DNA from: Rhabdaerophilum calidifontis
GTDB lineage: Bacteria > Pseudomonadota > Alphaproteobacteria > Rhizobiales > Beijerinckiaceae
DNA length: 64,000 nt
Assembly (NCBI RefSeq): GCF_008641065.1
Contig: NZ_VTRS01000005.1
Coordinates: forward strand, 1-64,000
Direction: 5' to 3'
In this document: positions 45,588 through 55,808 of the stretch, one piece after another
How the letters are laid out: each line of letters begins with the position of its first letter
Position numbering within the stretch: position 1 is the first letter of the stretch
Position numbers and translations under genes: made by a program
The notes under the pieces: model-generated
What the model was told of the DNA's origin: nothing
Seen by the model: only the letters and a program-made list of their open reading frames with translations
Database searches by the model: none

Positions 45588-48245
45588 ATGAGTGGCGTCA
45601 ACGAGATCCGGACGAGCTTTCTCGATTTCTTTGCACGGAACGGGCATGCGGTTGTTCCGTCTTCGCCGTTGGTGCCCAGGAACGATCCCACATTGATGTT
45701 CACCAATGCGGGAATGGTTCAGTTCAAGAACGTTTTCACGGGTTTCGAGAAGCGCGATTACAGTCGCGCGACAACCTCTCAGAAGTGTGTTCGTGCCGGC
45801 GGGAAGCATAACGATCTCGATAACGTCGGATACACGGCGCGACATCATACATTTTTCGAGATGTTGGGTAATTTCTCCTTTGGGGAATATTTCAAGGAAG
45901 ATGCGATCGAATTCGCCTGGACCTTGGTCACGCGTGAATTTGGGCTCCCGAAGGATCGCCTGAGCGTTACAGTCTATCACGAGGACGATGAGGCCTTCGG
46001 TTTCTGGCGCAAGATTTCCGGATTGCCTGAGGATCGGATTATCCGGATTGCGAGTTCCGACAATTTCTGGGCCATGGGCGATACCGGTCCCTGTGGCCCC
46101 TGTTCCGAAATCTTCTTCGACCATGGCCCGGCGATCCCGGGTGGCCCACCCGGCAGCCCGGACGCGGATGGCGACCGCTTCATCGAGATCTGGAATCTCG
46201 TTTTCATGCAGTTCGAGCAGATGCCGGACGGAGAGCGGGTGCGGCTGCCCCGTCCCTCCATCGATACCGGCATGGGGCTCGAGCGCATCGCGGCGGTGTT
46301 GCAAGGCACGCACGACAATTACCGCACCGATCTGATGCGGGCGCTGATACGCGCCGTCGCCGATCTTGTTTCGGTCGATCCGGATGGGCCGCAAGGCGTC
46401 AGTCATCGCGTGATCGCCGATCATCTGCGCGCGGCGTGTTTCCTGGTGGCGGACGGTGTCCTGCCGTCGAATGAAGGGCGCGGCTATGTCCTCCGGCGCA
46501 TCATGCGGCGCGGCATGCGGCATGCGCATCTGCTCGGCGCGCGCGAGCCGCTGATGCATCGGCTGGTGCCGGCGCTCGTGCGCGAAATGGGGCAGGCCTA
46601 TCCGGAGCTCGTCCGTGCGGGGTCGCTGATCACCGAGACATTGCAGCTTGAGGAGACGCGGTTCCGCCGCACGCTCGAACGCGGGCTTGGCCTACTGGAG
46701 GCCGAGAGCGCGGGGATCAGTGCTGGCGGCACGCTGTCGGGCGAGACGGCCTTCCGGCTCTACGATACGTTCGGGTTCCCGCTGGATCTGACGCAGGATG
46801 CGCTGCGTCCTCGCGGAATTGCCGTCGATCTGGGGGGCTTCAACGCGGCGATGGCGCGGCAGAAGGCCGAGGCGCGTGCCGCTTGGTCTGGGTCAGGCGA
46901 GGCGGCGAGCGAGCCTGTCTGGTTTGCGATCCGCGAGCGGGTCGGCGCCACGGAGTTCCTCGGCTATGAGACCGAGCGGGCGGAGGGGGTGGTCACTGCA
47001 ATCGTGCGCGAGGGCGCAGAGGCGGACGAGGCCGGTCTCGGCCAGGCGGCGCTTGTCGTCAACCAGACACCATTTTACGGCGAATCCGGCGGACAGGCCG
47101 GCGATCATGGCGTGATCCAGGGCGAGACCTTCCGCTTTCGGGTTGAAGATACGGTCAAGCGCGCGGGAGATGTCTTTGTGCATCGCGGCGTGGTCGAGCA
47201 GGGCGTCGTGCGCGTGGGGGCGCCGGCGGTTCTGGAGGTGGATCCGGCGCGCCGCGGCGCCATTCGCGCCAACCATTCGGCAACGCATCTCCTGCATGAG
47301 GCGCTGCGCCGGGTTCTTGGTGATCATGTCGCGCAGAAGGGGTCGCTGGTCGAGGCCGAGCGGTTGCGCTTCGACTTTTCGCACCCGAAGCCGGTCAGCA
47401 CGGAGGAATTGGAGGCAGTCGAGGATCTCGCCAATGCCATGGTGCTGCAGAACAGCGCGGTGACGACGCGGCTGATGGCGGTTGACGATGCGATCGCCTC
47501 CGGTGCGCGGGCGCTGTTCGGCGAGAAATACGGTGACGAGGTCCGGGTGGTCTCGATGGGGCTCACGGCCTCGGAAGCGGGCGTCGCGAAGCCTTATTCC
47601 GTGGAATTGTGCGGCGGCACTCATGTGGCGCATACGGGTGATATTGGCCTGATTTCCGTGACCGGGGAAAGCGCGGTTGCGGCGGGGGTCCGCCGCATCG
47701 AGGCGCTGACCGGACAGGCTGCGCGACGTCAGCTCAACGGCGAGCGGGCGCGCCTGCGGGCGGTTGCCGGGCTCGTCAAGGCCGGGATCGACGAGGTTGC
47801 CGAGCGCGTGGCGCAGGTGGCGGAGGAGCGGCGGCGCCTGGAACGCGAACTGGCGGAGGCGCGGCGCAGGCTGGCGCTCGGCGGGGCCGCTGCGGGCGAC
47901 ACCATCGCGCAGATCGGTGGGCTGCGATATCTCGGCAAGAAGGTCGAAGGTGTCGAGGTCAAGGATCTCAAGGGGCTGGCCGATCAGCACAAGGCGAGCC
48001 TCGGCTCGGGGGTCGTGGCGTTGGCGGTTGTCGGCGAGGATCAGCGCGCCGGAATTGTCGTTGCGGTGACGGAGGATCTCACGGGGCGCGTCAGCGCGGT
48101 TGATCTCGTCCGTGCGGCCTCGGAGGTGCTCGGCGGGAAGGGCGGTGGCGGGCGGCCGGATATGGCGCAGGCCGGAGGGCCGGATGGCGCGCGCGTGCAG
48201 GATGCGCTCGCCGTCATTGCCGAGAGGCTGGCGGCGATCGGGTGA
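45588..48245 (+). CDS. alaS: Alanyl-tRNA synthetase
   Basis: AlaRS charges tRNA-Ala and edits misacylated Ser and Gly. The 885-residue protein has the catalytic N-terminus ([20 protein letters not shown]), the editing-domain motifs [11 protein letters not shown] and [11 protein letters not shown], and a C-terminal oligomerisation region. Length is normal. recA-alaS order is common in alphaproteobacteria. It ends 3 nt before the channel gene. Confidence 0.97.
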   Translation: MSGVNEIRTSFLDFFARNGHAVVPSSPLVPRNDPTLMFTNAGMVQFKNVFTGFEKRDYSRATTSQKCVRAGGKHNDLDNVGYTARHHTFFEMLGNFSFGEYFKEDAIEFAWTLVTREFGLPKDRLSVTVYHEDDEAFGFWRKISGLPEDRIIRIASSDNFWAMGDTGPCGPCSEIFFDHGPAIPGGPPGSPDADGDRFIEIWNLVFMQFEQMPDGERVRLPRPSIDTGMGLERIAAVLQGTHDNYRTDLMRALIRAVADLVSVDPDGPQGVSHRVIADHLRAACFLVADGVLPSNEGRGYVLRRIMRRGMRHAHLLGAREPLMHRLVPALVREMGQAYPELVRAGSLITETLQLEETRFRRTLERGLGLLEAESAGISAGGTLSGETAFRLYDTFGFPLDLTQDALRPRGIAVDLGGFNAAMARQKAEARAAWSGSGEAASEPVWFAIRERVGATEFLGYETERAEGVVTAIVREGAEADEAGLGQAALVVNQTPFYGESGGQAGDHGVIQGETFRFRVEDTVKRAGDVFVHRGVVEQGVVRVGAPAVLEVDPARRGAIRANHSATHLLHEALRRVLGDHVAQKGSLVEAERLRFDFSHPKPVSTEELEAVEDLANAMVLQNSAVTTRLMAVDDAIASGARALFGEKYGDEVRVVSMGLTASEAGVAKPYSVELCGGTHVAHTGDIGLISVTGESAVAAGVRRIEALTGQAARRQLNGERARLRAVAGLVKAGIDEVAERVAQVAEERRRLERELAEARRRLALGGAAAGDTIAQIGGLRYLGKKVEGVEVKDLKGLADQHKASLGSGVVALAVVGEDQRAGIVVAVTEDLTGRVSAVDLVRAASEVLGGKGGGGRPDMAQAGGPDGARVQDALAVIAERLAAIG

Positions 48246-48248
48246 GGC

Positions 48249-49508
48249 ATGGCAGGGCGCGGCGCGGTCCACGGGCTGAGGCGGCGCTGCTACGAGGTGC
48301 TTGATGTCGGCTCGGTGCATGATCCGCTCGGCGTGGCGGTGCATCGGGGCCTCATCCTGGTGGTTCTGGTCAGCGTCGCTGCGGCGATTCTTGAATCCGT
48401 GCCCTCGATCGCGGCCCGGGCCCATCCATTGTTCCTGGTGCTGGAAGGGATTGCGGCGCTGGTCTTCACGGTGGAATATGTGCTGCGGCTCTGGGCGATC
48501 GTCGAGCATCCGCCGCTGAAGCGCATGCCGCCCTGGCGGGCACGGCTCGCCTATGCGTCGAGCCCGGCGGTCCTCATCGATCTCCTGGCGATTCTGCCGT
48601 TCTTCATCTCGCTTTTCGGGCCGACCAATCTCCAGGTGCTGCTGCTCCTGCGGCTGGTGCGGTTCTTCAAGCTCGCCCGCTATTCGCCCGGCATGCGCTC
48701 GCTGATGGATGCGATCCACACCGAGCGCCGCGCGCTGGTCGCCTGCCTCGTCATCCTCGGCGGGCTGATGATCATCGCCGCGGCGGCGATGCATGCGGTC
48801 GAGGGGCAGGAGCAGCCTGACCGGTTCGGTTCGATCCCGATCGCGATGTACTGGGCCATCATCACGCTGACGACGGTCGGCTATGGCGATGCCGCACCGG
48901 TGACCGCGCTGGGGCGCGTGATCGCCGGGATCACGGCGGTGATGGGGCTGGTGATGCTGTCGCTGCCGGTCGGGATCATCGCGAGCGCCTTTGCCGAGGT
49001 GATCCACAGGCGGGATTTCGTCGTCACCTGGAGCATGGTCGCGCGGGTGCCGCTGTTCGCCCAACTCGATGCATTGGAGATCGCGGCCATCATGCGCTTC
49101 TTGCGGTCACGGGTGGCGGCGGCGGGAGAGGTGATCGCGCATCGCGACGATCCGGCGCATTCGATGTATTTCATCGCCAGCGGCTCGGTGGAGATTGAGC
49201 TCCCCGAGCGGCGGTTGCGGCTCGATGCCGGGCATTTCTTCGGGGAGATCGCGATCCTGCATCAGCGCCGGCGGACAGCGACGGTGCGCGCGCTCGAGGG
49301 CACGCGGCTCCTGGTGCTCGATCGCGATGATTTCTCGACCCTCATGCGCGAGAACCCGGTCATCGCGCGGCGGATTCACGAGATCGTGGAGAGGCGCGTC
49401 GGGACCCAGCCGGTCGAGGCGCGGGGCGATCTCGCGCTCGGCGAAATCGAGCCTGGCCCTGCGGCGGAGGCCGAGGCTCAGCCGGATGATGGGTCGAAGG
49501 CGCGGTAG
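48249..49508 (+). CDS. Six-span potassium channel with cyclic-nucleotide-binding domain
   Basis: The 419-residue protein has five or six membrane spans. The putative S4 has only a few arginines (LLRLVRFFKLARY). The selectivity filter TVGYGD is at residues 209-214, and S6 follows. A C-terminal cyclic-nucleotide-binding fold contains GHFFGEIAIL and RRRTATVRAL, so cAMP or cGMP may gate the channel, as in the MlotiK1 family. The tail of about 30 acidic residues is not part of that fold. It starts 3 nt after alaS and overlaps the convergent thioesterase gene by 31 nt. Confidence 0.88.
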   Translation: MAGRGAVHGLRRRCYEVLDVGSVHDPLGVAVHRGLILVVLVSVAAAILESVPSIAARAHPLFLVLEGIAALVFTVEYVLRLWAIVEHPPLKRMPPWRARLAYASSPAVLIDLLAILPFFISLFGPTNLQVLLLLRLVRFFKLARYSPGMRSLMDAIHTERRALVACLVILGGLMIIAAAAMHAVEGQEQPDRFGSIPIAMYWAIITLTTVGYGDAAPVTALGRVIAGITAVMGLVMLSLPVGIIASAFAEVIHRRDFVVTWSMVARVPLFAQLDALEIAAIMRFLRSRVAAAGEVIAHRDDPAHSMYFIASGSVEIELPERRLRLDAGHFFGEIAILHQRRRTATVRALEGTRLLVLDRDDFSTLMRENPVIARRIHEIVERRVGTQPVEARGDLALGEIEPGPAAEAEAQPDDGSKAR

Positions 49509-49915
49509 AGCGCCCGCACGCGGTCGGGGATCGGGATCGCGCGATGCGTGCGCTGATCGGTATAGACCTGGACGACCTCGCCGGTGGTCATCAGTCGCGC
49601 CGCGCCCGCCGGAAAGATCGCGAGCGCATAGGTGAGGCTGGCATTGCCCATGCGCGCCACCCGGACGCCGACCTCGAATTCCATGTCGTAGGTCAGTGGG
49701 GCGCGGTATTCGACCAGCGCGCGCACCACGTGCCAATCCTGGCCGGTTTCCTGCGCCTCGCGGAACTGATCATAGCCGAGGACGCGACAATATTCGAAGA
49801 TGGCGGTGTCGAACCAGGTCAGGTAATGCGCGTTGTAGGCGACGGCCTGACCGTCGATCTCGGAATAGCGCACGCGCGCCGGCCAGAAGAAGCGGAAATC
49901 GGCGCGGGTGGTCAT
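49478..49915 (-). CDS. Acyl-CoA thioesterase (4HBT hotdog family)
   Basis: The 145-residue hotdog-fold protein resembles the YbgC/4-hydroxybenzoyl-CoA thioesterase group. The N-terminal VRYSEIDGQAVAYNAHYLTW carries the catalytic aspartate region, and LVEYRAPLTYDMEFEVGVRV is characteristic. The acyl-CoA substrate is not predictable. Its 3' end overlaps the channel gene on the other strand. Confidence 0.87.
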   Translation of the reverse strand: MTTRADFRFFWPARVRYSEIDGQAVAYNAHYLTWFDTAIFEYCRVLGYDQFREAQETGQDWHVVRALVEYRAPLTYDMEFEVGVRVARMGNASLTYALAIFPAGAARLMTTGEVVQVYTDQRTHRAIPIPDRVRALYRAFDPSSG

Positions 49916-49938
49916 GCCGCGACGCGCTCCCCCGGTCC

Positions 49939-49958
49939 GGGGCGCCGGCCGGCGCCCC
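49939..49958. repeat. Perfect 20-nt palindrome between thioesterase and icd genes
   Basis: GGGGCGCCGGCCGGCGCCCC is fully self-complementary with no loop. It lies between the start of the thioesterase gene and the icd terminator. Being a continuous palindrome, it could be a protein site or a repeat unit; other copies were not found by eye. Confidence 0.5.
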
Positions 49959-49998
49959 GATAGGCTGCGAGCCGGGGGAAGCCGGACCCGGCAGGGAA

Positions 49999-50031
49999 CC
50001 GGGCCTCGGACATGCGGACGTCGAGGCCCGG
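49999..50031 (-). terminator. icd transcription terminator hairpin
   Basis: A perfect 10-bp stem (CCGGGCCTCG at 49999-50008 with CGAGGCCCGG at 50022-50031) has a 13-nt loop. It begins 7 nt after the icd stop on the minus strand. A T-run is absent, so it may be factor-assisted. Confidence 0.6.
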
Positions 50032-50038
50032 CAAGGGC

Positions 50039-51253
50039 TTACGCCCCCATCGCCTTCTGGAGATTCTCGTCGACCTTGTCGAGGAAGCCGGTGGTCGAGA
50101 GCCATTTCTGCTCGGCGCCGACGAGCAGGGCGAGGTCCTTGGTCATGAAGCCGGCTTCGACCGTGTCGACGCAGACCCGCTCGAGCGTCGTGGCGAAGCG
50201 GGCGAGCTCGGCGTTCTCGTCGAGCTTGGCGCGATGGGCGAGGCCGCGCGTCCAGGCGAAGATCGAGGCGATCGAATTGGTCGAGGTGGCCTTGCCCTTC
50301 TGGTGCTCGCGGTAATGGCGGGTGACGGTGCCGTGTGCGGCCTCGGCCTCGACGATCTTGCCGTCCGGCGTCATCAGCACCGAGGTCATCAGGCCGAGCG
50401 AGCCGAAGCCTTGCGCGACGATATCGGATTCGACGTCGCCATCGTAGTTCTTGCAGGCCCAGACATAGCCGCCGGACCATTTGAGTGCCGAGGCGACCAT
50501 GTCGTCGATCAGGCGATGCTCGTAGGTGATGCCGGCCTCCTTGTAGGCGGCGGCGAATTCCCTGTCGAAGATTTCCTGGAACAGATCCTTGAAGCGGCCG
50601 TCATAGGCCTTGAGGATCGTGTTCTTGGTCGAGAGATAGACCGGATACTTGCGCATCAGGCCATAGGCGAAGGAGGCGCGGGCGAAATCGATGATCGATT
50701 CATCGAGATTATACATGGCCATCGCCACGCCGCCGCCGGGGAACTGGTAGACCTCGTGCTCGATGGCCTTGCCGTCCTCGCCCTCGAAGCGGATCGTGAG
50801 CTTGCCCTTGCCCGGCACCCGGAAATCGGTGGCGCGATACTGGTCGCCGAAGGCGTGGCGGCCGATGACGATCGGCTGCGTCCAGCCGGGCACGAGGCGC
50901 GGCACGTTCTTGCAGATGATCGGCTCGCGGAAGATGACGCCGCCGAGGATGTTGCGGATCGTGCCGTTCGGCGATTTCCACATCTTCTTGAGCTTGAATT
51001 CCTCGACGCGCGCCTCGTCCGGCGTGATCGTCGCGCATTTCACGGCAACGCCGTGCTTCTTGGTGGCTTCCGCGGCATCGATCGTCACCTGGTCATTGGT
51101 GGCGTCGCGATTCTCGATTCCGAGATCGTAATATTCGAGCTTGAGATCGAGATAGGGGTGGATCAGCTTGTCCTTGATGAAGGCCCAGATGATCCGGGTC
51201 ATCTCGTCGCCGTCCATCTCGACGACCGGGTTCGCAACCTTGATTTTCTTCAT
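50039..51253 (-). CDS. icd: NADP-dependent isocitrate dehydrogenase
   Basis: This TCA-cycle enzyme converts isocitrate to 2-oxoglutarate with NADPH formation. The 404-residue protein resembles the homodimeric, eukaryote-like type. It starts [20 protein letters not shown] and has the [12 protein letters not shown] substrate segment and the [20 protein letters not shown] cofactor region. The start ATG 51253 is supported by homologous length. It is divergent from trmJ. Confidence 0.97.
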   Translation of the reverse strand: MKKIKVANPVVEMDGDEMTRIIWAFIKDKLIHPYLDLKLEYYDLGIENRDATNDQVTIDAAEATKKHGVAVKCATITPDEARVEEFKLKKMWKSPNGTIRNILGGVIFREPIICKNVPRLVPGWTQPIVIGRHAFGDQYRATDFRVPGKGKLTIRFEGEDGKAIEHEVYQFPGGGVAMAMYNLDESIIDFARASFAYGLMRKYPVYLSTKNTILKAYDGRFKDLFQEIFDREFAAAYKEAGITYEHRLIDDMVASALKWSGGYVWACKNYDGDVESDIVAQGFGSLGLMTSVLMTPDGKIVEAEAAHGTVTRHYREHQKGKATSTNSIASIFAWTRGLAHRAKLDENAELARFATTLERVCVDTVEAGFMTKDLALLVGAEQKWLSTTGFLDKVDENLQKAMGA

Positions 51254-51478
51254 CGGGAAAAGCCTTGGGTTCAGCGGTAAAAGCGCGCGAGAACCAGCCG
51301 CTTGCGCCGGGCATGCCGGCGGAGCGGCGGATCGAGCGGGCTATAGCACCGCTTTCCGCCAAGGCAAAGATTGACGAAGGGAGAAGCGGGGCCGGCGGGG
51401 TGCGCCGGGTGCCGGGGTCCTTTTTCTTCGCGCAGGCGGTATTCACACATCCGGGACTTGCTCTAAACCCTGCCTGCT

Positions 51479-52267
51479 ATGGAAAGCCTCGATCCCGCGC
51501 CGGCCAAAGCCCCCGTCATCATCCTCGTGCGGCCGCAGCTCGCCGAGAATATCGGCATGTGCGCGCGTGCCATGGCGAATTTCGGGCTCACCGAGATGCG
51601 GCTCGTCGCCCCGCGCGATGGCTGGCCGCAGAAGACCCGGATGAAGAAGGGTGCATTCTCCGCCGCCGCCGGCGCGACCGGAATCCTCGAGACGGCGACG
51701 CTCTTTCCCGATGTCGAAACGGCGATCGCCGATCTCCACCATGTTCACGCTACCACGGCGCGCGAGCGCGGCCAGGCGAAGCCGGTCGAGGCGCCGTCGG
51801 CGGCGATGGCGGCGGCCGCGGCGCGGATCGGCGCCGGGCAGCGGGTCGGTATCCTGTTCGGGCCCGAACGCACCGGCCTTTCCAACGACGAGGTGGCGTT
51901 CGCGAGCGCGGTGATCACCTTCCCGGTCAATCCGGAATTCGCCTCGCTCAACCTCGCCCAGGCGGTGCTGCTCACGGGCTATGAATGGTTCCGTCATGCC
52001 CATGGCGAGGCGCCGCCCTTCGCGATGCCGGCCGAGAGCCCGCCGGTGACGCGCGAGACGCTGAATTCCTTCTTCGCCTTCCTGGAGGGGCATCTCGACC
52101 GGGCCCGTTTCTTCTGGCCGGAGGACAAGCGGCCGGTGATGATCCGCAACCTGCGCAACATCGTCCACCGCATGGATCCCAGCGAGCAGGACATCCGGAC
52201 CTTGCGCGGCGCGCTGGATTTCATCGCGCGGCGCGGCGCACCGTCGGATGGCGATCCGCCGGCTTGA
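51479..52267 (+). CDS. trmJ: tRNA (cytidine/uridine-2'-O)-methyltransferase TrmJ
   Basis: TrmJ is a SPOUT methyltransferase modifying the ribose at tRNA position 32. The 262-residue protein has VRPQLAENIGMCARAMANFG at the N-terminus and the SAM-knot motifs ILFGPERTGLSNDEV and NPEFASLNLAQAVLL. The C-terminal extension typical of TrmJ is present. It may be cotranscribed with the following oxidase and murI. Confidence 0.9.
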   Translation: MESLDPAPAKAPVIILVRPQLAENIGMCARAMANFGLTEMRLVAPRDGWPQKTRMKKGAFSAAAGATGILETATLFPDVETAIADLHHVHATTARERGQAKPVEAPSAAMAAAAARIGAGQRVGILFGPERTGLSNDEVAFASAVITFPVNPEFASLNLAQAVLLTGYEWFRHAHGEAPPFAMPAESPPVTRETLNSFFAFLEGHLDRARFFWPEDKRPVMIRNLRNIVHRMDPSEQDIRTLRGALDFIARRGAPSDGDPPA

Positions 52268-52317
52268 AATCGCCGTATTCCGAAGGCCTGCTGTCCTCCC
52301 CTTGTCCGGATCCCCCG

Positions 52318-53643
52318 ATGCCAAGCCGCCGCCAGGTGAATGCCGCGCTTCTGGCCGCGCCCTTCCTCTGCAGCAGGCGCGCGCGCGCCGCGGCGCGGGC
52401 GGAGGTCGATGTCGCGATCATCGGCGCCGGCGCGGCGGGGCTCGCCGCGGCGCATCGCGCGCGGGAGAAGGGCCTTACCGCGCGGGTCATCGAGGCGCGC
52501 GAACGCGTCGGCGGGCGCATCTACACCGATGCCAGCCTCGGCCCGGCTTTCGATGCCGGGGCGTTCTACATCCATTTCGCCGAGCGCAATCCGTGGCGGG
52601 AGATCGCGCTGGGGCTCGGCGCGGAACTCGTCGACGACAACACGCTCTGGGGCAGCTTCAACGTGTTCCGCGAGGGGCGGCCGATCCCGGCCGAGGAGCG
52701 CAGCCGCCGGCGCGGCGCCTTCGGGCGGCTGTCCGACGCGATCGACCGCGAGCCGCCGGGCGAGGATCTCTCCTTCGCCGAGACGGCACGGCGCCACGCG
52801 CCGGACCTGATCGAGGCCGCCGAGGCGATGACGCTGCTCTCGCTCGGCGAGAACGCCGACCGGGTCTCGATCCGCGATTATCAGGCACTCGATTCGGGCG
52901 ATGATCTCGTGCTGCCGGGCGGCTATGGCACATTGCTCGCGCGTTACGCCGCGGGGCTCGATATCCGGCTCGGCACGATGGTGACGGGGATCGATCTTTC
53001 GGGCGCCGTCGCGCGCATCGAGAGCGCCGGCGGCGTGCTGACGGCGCGGGCGGTGATCGTCACCGTCCCGCTCGGCGTGTTGCAGGCGGAGGCGATCCGC
53101 GTCACGCCGCGCCTGCCGCTGGCGCTCGTCGCGGCGCTCGACGGGCTGCGGATGGGGGCGCTGACCAAGGTCGCGCTGCGGGTCGAGGGCACGCGGTTCG
53201 GCCTTTCGCCCTGGTCGCAATTCTTCGATCAGGGCCGCGCCGACGATCTCGTCAATTTCGAGTTCTGGCCGTTCGACCGCGATATCGTGGTTGCGATGTT
53301 CGGCGGCGATTTCGCGCGTGCTCTTGCGGCTGCGGGAGAGGCGGCGGCGATCGAGGCGATCCGGGCGCGGCTCGTCGCCATCCTGGGCGCGGAGGCGGCG
53401 GGGAGGATCACCGGCGGGCGGCTTGCCGGCTGGAGCGCCGATCCGCTCGCGCGCGGCGCCTATTCGGTGGCGCTGCCCGGGCGGATGACGGCGCGCGCGG
53501 CGCTGGAGGCGCCGGTCGCCGATTTGCTCTGGCTCGCCGGCGAGGCCAATGCCGGCGCCGCCTCGATGACTGCGGGCGGGGCGGCCCTCTCCGCCATCCG
53601 CGCGGTGGATGGCATCGCCCACCGGCTTGCAGCGGCAAGGTGA
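52318..53643 (+). CDS. Flavin-containing amine oxidase family protein, Tat-like signal
   Basis: The 441-residue protein has a possible twin-arginine signal at its start (SRRQVNAALLAAPFL). The FAD-binding motif AIIGAGAAGLAAAH and the GG-motif EARERVGGRIYT follow. The C-terminus LLWLAGEANAGAASMTAGGA matches the FAD-contacting end of monoamine or polyamine oxidases. The substrate is unknown. The ATG at 52318 starts 50 nt after trmJ; a longer frame upstream lies inside trmJ. Its stop overlaps a GTG that may start murI. Confidence 0.85.
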   Translation: MPSRRQVNAALLAAPFLCSRRARAAARAEVDVAIIGAGAAGLAAAHRAREKGLTARVIEARERVGGRIYTDASLGPAFDAGAFYIHFAERNPWREIALGLGAELVDDNTLWGSFNVFREGRPIPAEERSRRRGAFGRLSDAIDREPPGEDLSFAETARRHAPDLIEAAEAMTLLSLGENADRVSIRDYQALDSGDDLVLPGGYGTLLARYAAGLDIRLGTMVTGIDLSGAVARIESAGGVLTARAVIVTVPLGVLQAEAIRVTPRLPLALVAALDGLRMGALTKVALRVEGTRFGLSPWSQFFDQGRADDLVNFEFWPFDRDIVVAMFGGDFARALAAAGEAAAIEAIRARLVAILGAEAAGRITGGRLAGWSADPLARGAYSVALPGRMTARAALEAPVADLLWLAGEANAGAASMTAGGAALSAIRAVDGIAHRLAAAR

Positions 53644-53696
53644 AGGCGCGAAACAGGCTCGTGCCGCCCGATCGAATCGCCGCTTCCGCTTCGCCC

Positions 53697-54479
53697 ATGC
53701 CCGCCGCTTCGCCGCGGGACCGGCAGAGGATTCTCGTCTTCGATTCCGGTCTGGGCGGGCTGACCGTCTTCCGTGCCGTCCACGCGCTGCGGCCGGATGC
53801 CGATTATCTCTATCTCGCCGATGACGCGCATTTCCCCTATGGCGCGCTGGCGCCGGATGCGCTGGTCGCCCGCGTGCTGGCGGTGATCGGCGCGGCGCTG
53901 GACGAGTTCCGCGCGGATTGCGTCGTCATCGCCTGCAACACCGCCTCGACGCTGGTGCTGCCGGCGCTTCGGGCGGCGTTCCCGATGCCGATCGTCGGCA
54001 CCGTGCCGGCGATCAAGCCCGCCGCGGCGATGACGCGGACCGGACTGATCTCGGTGCTCGCGACGCCCGGCACGGTGAGCCGCGATTACACCGCCGAACT
54101 GATCCGTGATTTCGCCGCCGGGTTCGACGTGACGCTGGTCGGCTCGAAGCATCTCGCCGGCCTCGCCGAGGCGGCGCTGCGCGGCGAGGCCGTCGCCGAT
54201 CCCGAGATCGCGGCCGAGATCGCCCCCTGCTTCATCGAGAAGGCGCGCGGAAGGACGGATGTGGTCGTGCTGGCCTGCACGCATTATCCGCTGCTGCTCG
54301 CGCGCATCGAACGGCTCGCGCCCTGGCCGGTCGCCTTCATCGATCCCGCGCCGGCGATCGCGCGGCGGGTGGTGCAGCTCATTGGCGCCGGCGGCGCGGG
54401 GGAGGGCGGTTTCGCCGCGCGCTTCACCGCCGGCGCGGCGCCGGCTTGCGCCCTCGCGGCATTCGCCGCCGGGCGTTGA
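53697..54479 (+). CDS. murI: Glutamate racemase
   Basis: MurI makes D-glutamate for peptidoglycan. The protein has the FDSGLGGLTVF motif near the N-terminus and two catalytic cysteine segments: VIACNTASTLVLP and LACTHYPLLL. Its 260 residues fit the family. I used ATG 53697 (MPAASPRDRQRILVFDS); an upstream GTG at 53640, overlapping the oxidase stop, would add 19 residues and cannot be excluded. Confidence 0.93.
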   Translation: MPAASPRDRQRILVFDSGLGGLTVFRAVHALRPDADYLYLADDAHFPYGALAPDALVARVLAVIGAALDEFRADCVVIACNTASTLVLPALRAAFPMPIVGTVPAIKPAAAMTRTGLISVLATPGTVSRDYTAELIRDFAAGFDVTLVGSKHLAGLAEAALRGEAVADPEIAAEIAPCFIEKARGRTDVVVLACTHYPLLLARIERLAPWPVAFIDPAPAIARRVVQLIGAGGAGEGGFAARFTAGAAPACALAAFAAGR

Positions 54480-54512
54480 CGCGGCGCGCCGCCTCCTCTA
54501 TACGCGCCGCTT

Positions 54513-54532
54513 CCCCGGATTTCGATCCGGGG
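54513..54532 (+). terminator. TTCG hairpin after murI
   Basis: CCCCGGAT-TTCG-ATCCGGGG is an 8-bp stem closed by a stable TTCG tetraloop, 33 nt after the murI stop. It lacks a T-run. It may terminate murI or form part of the long rpsD leader. Confidence 0.5.
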
Positions 54533-54710
54533 TTGCGCACCCGTGTCGCGTCGCGGTTCGGCCCCAGGCCTCCCGACAGCGACTGTCGCGCCGGCAACGG
54601 CGAGAGGAGGGGCGTTCCAAGCGCCGGCCCGGATTTTCCGGGCCATGTCCCGAACCGGGCTCGCTGGAACGCGATGGTGGATCGGCCGTGCCGTGTTGCG
54701 CGGGCCATGC

Positions 54711-54749
54711 CGTCGTTTCCGAGCGGGCCAGCCGAGCCAGGAAACGACG
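54711..54749 (+). promoter_or_regulatory. Hairpin sequestering the rpsD ribosome-binding site
   Basis: CGTCGTTTCC at 54711-54720 pairs perfectly with GGAAACGACG at 54740-54749 across a 19-nt loop. The right arm holds the AGGAAA ribosome site and ends immediately before the rpsD ATG at 54750. Such a structure would block translation. Autogenous control by S4 is an attractive inference. Confidence 0.7.
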
Positions 54750-55367
54750 ATGACCAAGCGTCACGAAGCCAAATACAAGATCGACCGCCGCATGGGCGAG
54801 AATATCTGGGGGCGCCCGAAATCCCCGGTCAACCGCCGCGAATACGGCCCCGGCCAGCACGGCCAGCGCCGCAAGGGCAAGCTCTCGGATTTCGGCACCC
54901 AGCTCCGCGCCAAGCAGAAGCTCAAGGGCTATTACGGCTCGATCTCGGAGAAGCAGTTCCGTCGGTATTATGCCGAGGCCGTGCGGCTCAAGGGCGATTC
55001 CGGCGAGAACCTGATCGGCCTGCTCGAGCGCCGCCTCGACGCGATCGTCTATCGCGCGAAATTCGTGCCGACCGTGTTCGCCGCGCGGCAATTCGTCAGC
55101 CACGGCCATGTCAAGGTCAATGGCCGCCGCGTCAACGTGCCGAGCTTTCTCGTGAAGCCGGGCGATGTCGTCGAGGTGAAGGAAAGCTCGAAGCAGCTGA
55201 CGATCGTGCTCGAGGCGGCCGGCCTCGCCGAGCGCGACGTGCCGGATTTCCTCGAGGTCGATCACGGCAAGATGACCGCCAAGCTCGCGCGGATCCCCGG
55301 CCTGTCCGATGTGCCCTATCCGGTTCAGATGGAGCCGAATCTCGTGATCGAGTTCTATTCGCGCTGA
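54750..55367 (+). CDS. rpsD: 30S ribosomal protein S4
   Basis: S4 is a primary 16S rRNA-binding protein. The 205-residue protein has the family core [20 protein letters not shown], the S4 RNA-binding domain ([35 protein letters not shown]) and the usual C-terminus. The ATG at 54750 has AGGAAA 6 nt away; the longer frame upstream runs through the leader and lacks similarity. In many bacteria S4 represses its own mRNA. Confidence 0.97.
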   Translation: MTKRHEAKYKIDRRMGENIWGRPKSPVNRREYGPGQHGQRRKGKLSDFGTQLRAKQKLKGYYGSISEKQFRRYYAEAVRLKGDSGENLIGLLERRLDAIVYRAKFVPTVFAARQFVSHGHVKVNGRRVNVPSFLVKPGDVVEVKESSKQLTIVLEAAGLAERDVPDFLEVDHGKMTAKLARIPGLSDVPYPVQMEPNLVIEFYSR

Positions 55368-55399
55368 TTGCGTCTCGCCGGCGCCGGACCCGCTTGCAG

Positions 55400-55424
55400 A
55401 AGGCCGCCCCGGGGCGGCCTTTTT
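55400..55424 (+). terminator. Rho-independent terminator of rpsD
   Basis: AAGGCCGCCCC pairs with GGGGCGGCCTT as a perfect 11-bp stem and is followed by a T-run at 55420-55424. It begins 33 nt after the stop. This is the clearest intrinsic terminator in the window. Confidence 0.92.
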
Positions 55425-55521
55425 CATGCTCGACGCCGTTCGGCTTGCGCAGGATCAAGGCCTGCGCGGGAGTTCGTGCCTAGATATCCTTCGACAGTTT
55501 GGATCCTGTGCGGAGGCTGGC

Positions 55522-55725
55522 ATGTGGAAGGTCGCGCTTCTGGTGCATATCGTGCTGATGACGGTGCTGATGGGCGCTCTTGTGATCGCCATCGTCAGCG
55601 TGCCGGCGCTTGCCGATCAGGGCATGCGCCTTATCCTGATCGCGGCGGCGCTCGGATTCGTCGCCGCGATTCCGCTCAGCGTCTATGTTTCCCGCCGCAT
55701 CCTCGCGCTGACCCGCGAGGCCTGA
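55522..55725 (+). CDS. Small two-span membrane protein, unknown
   Basis: A 67-residue protein starts at ATG 55522 with a GGAGG site 6 nt upstream. It has two hydrophobic helices (LLVHIVLMTVLMGALVIAIV and LILIAAALGFVAAIPLSVYV) and a short basic end (SRRILALTREA). No function is recognised. A longer in-frame start at 55426 is less likely because it would include the end of the rpsD terminator region. Confidence 0.6.
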   Translation: MWKVALLVHIVLMTVLMGALVIAIVSVPALADQGMRLILIAAALGFVAAIPLSVYVSRRILALTREA

Positions 55726-55808
55726 TTCCGCGCCCTCCCGGCGCCGTGGGCTTCCGACATTCACCAAACGCGATATGATCGGAGAAATCATAAGCGGAGG
55801 ATGTCAGG

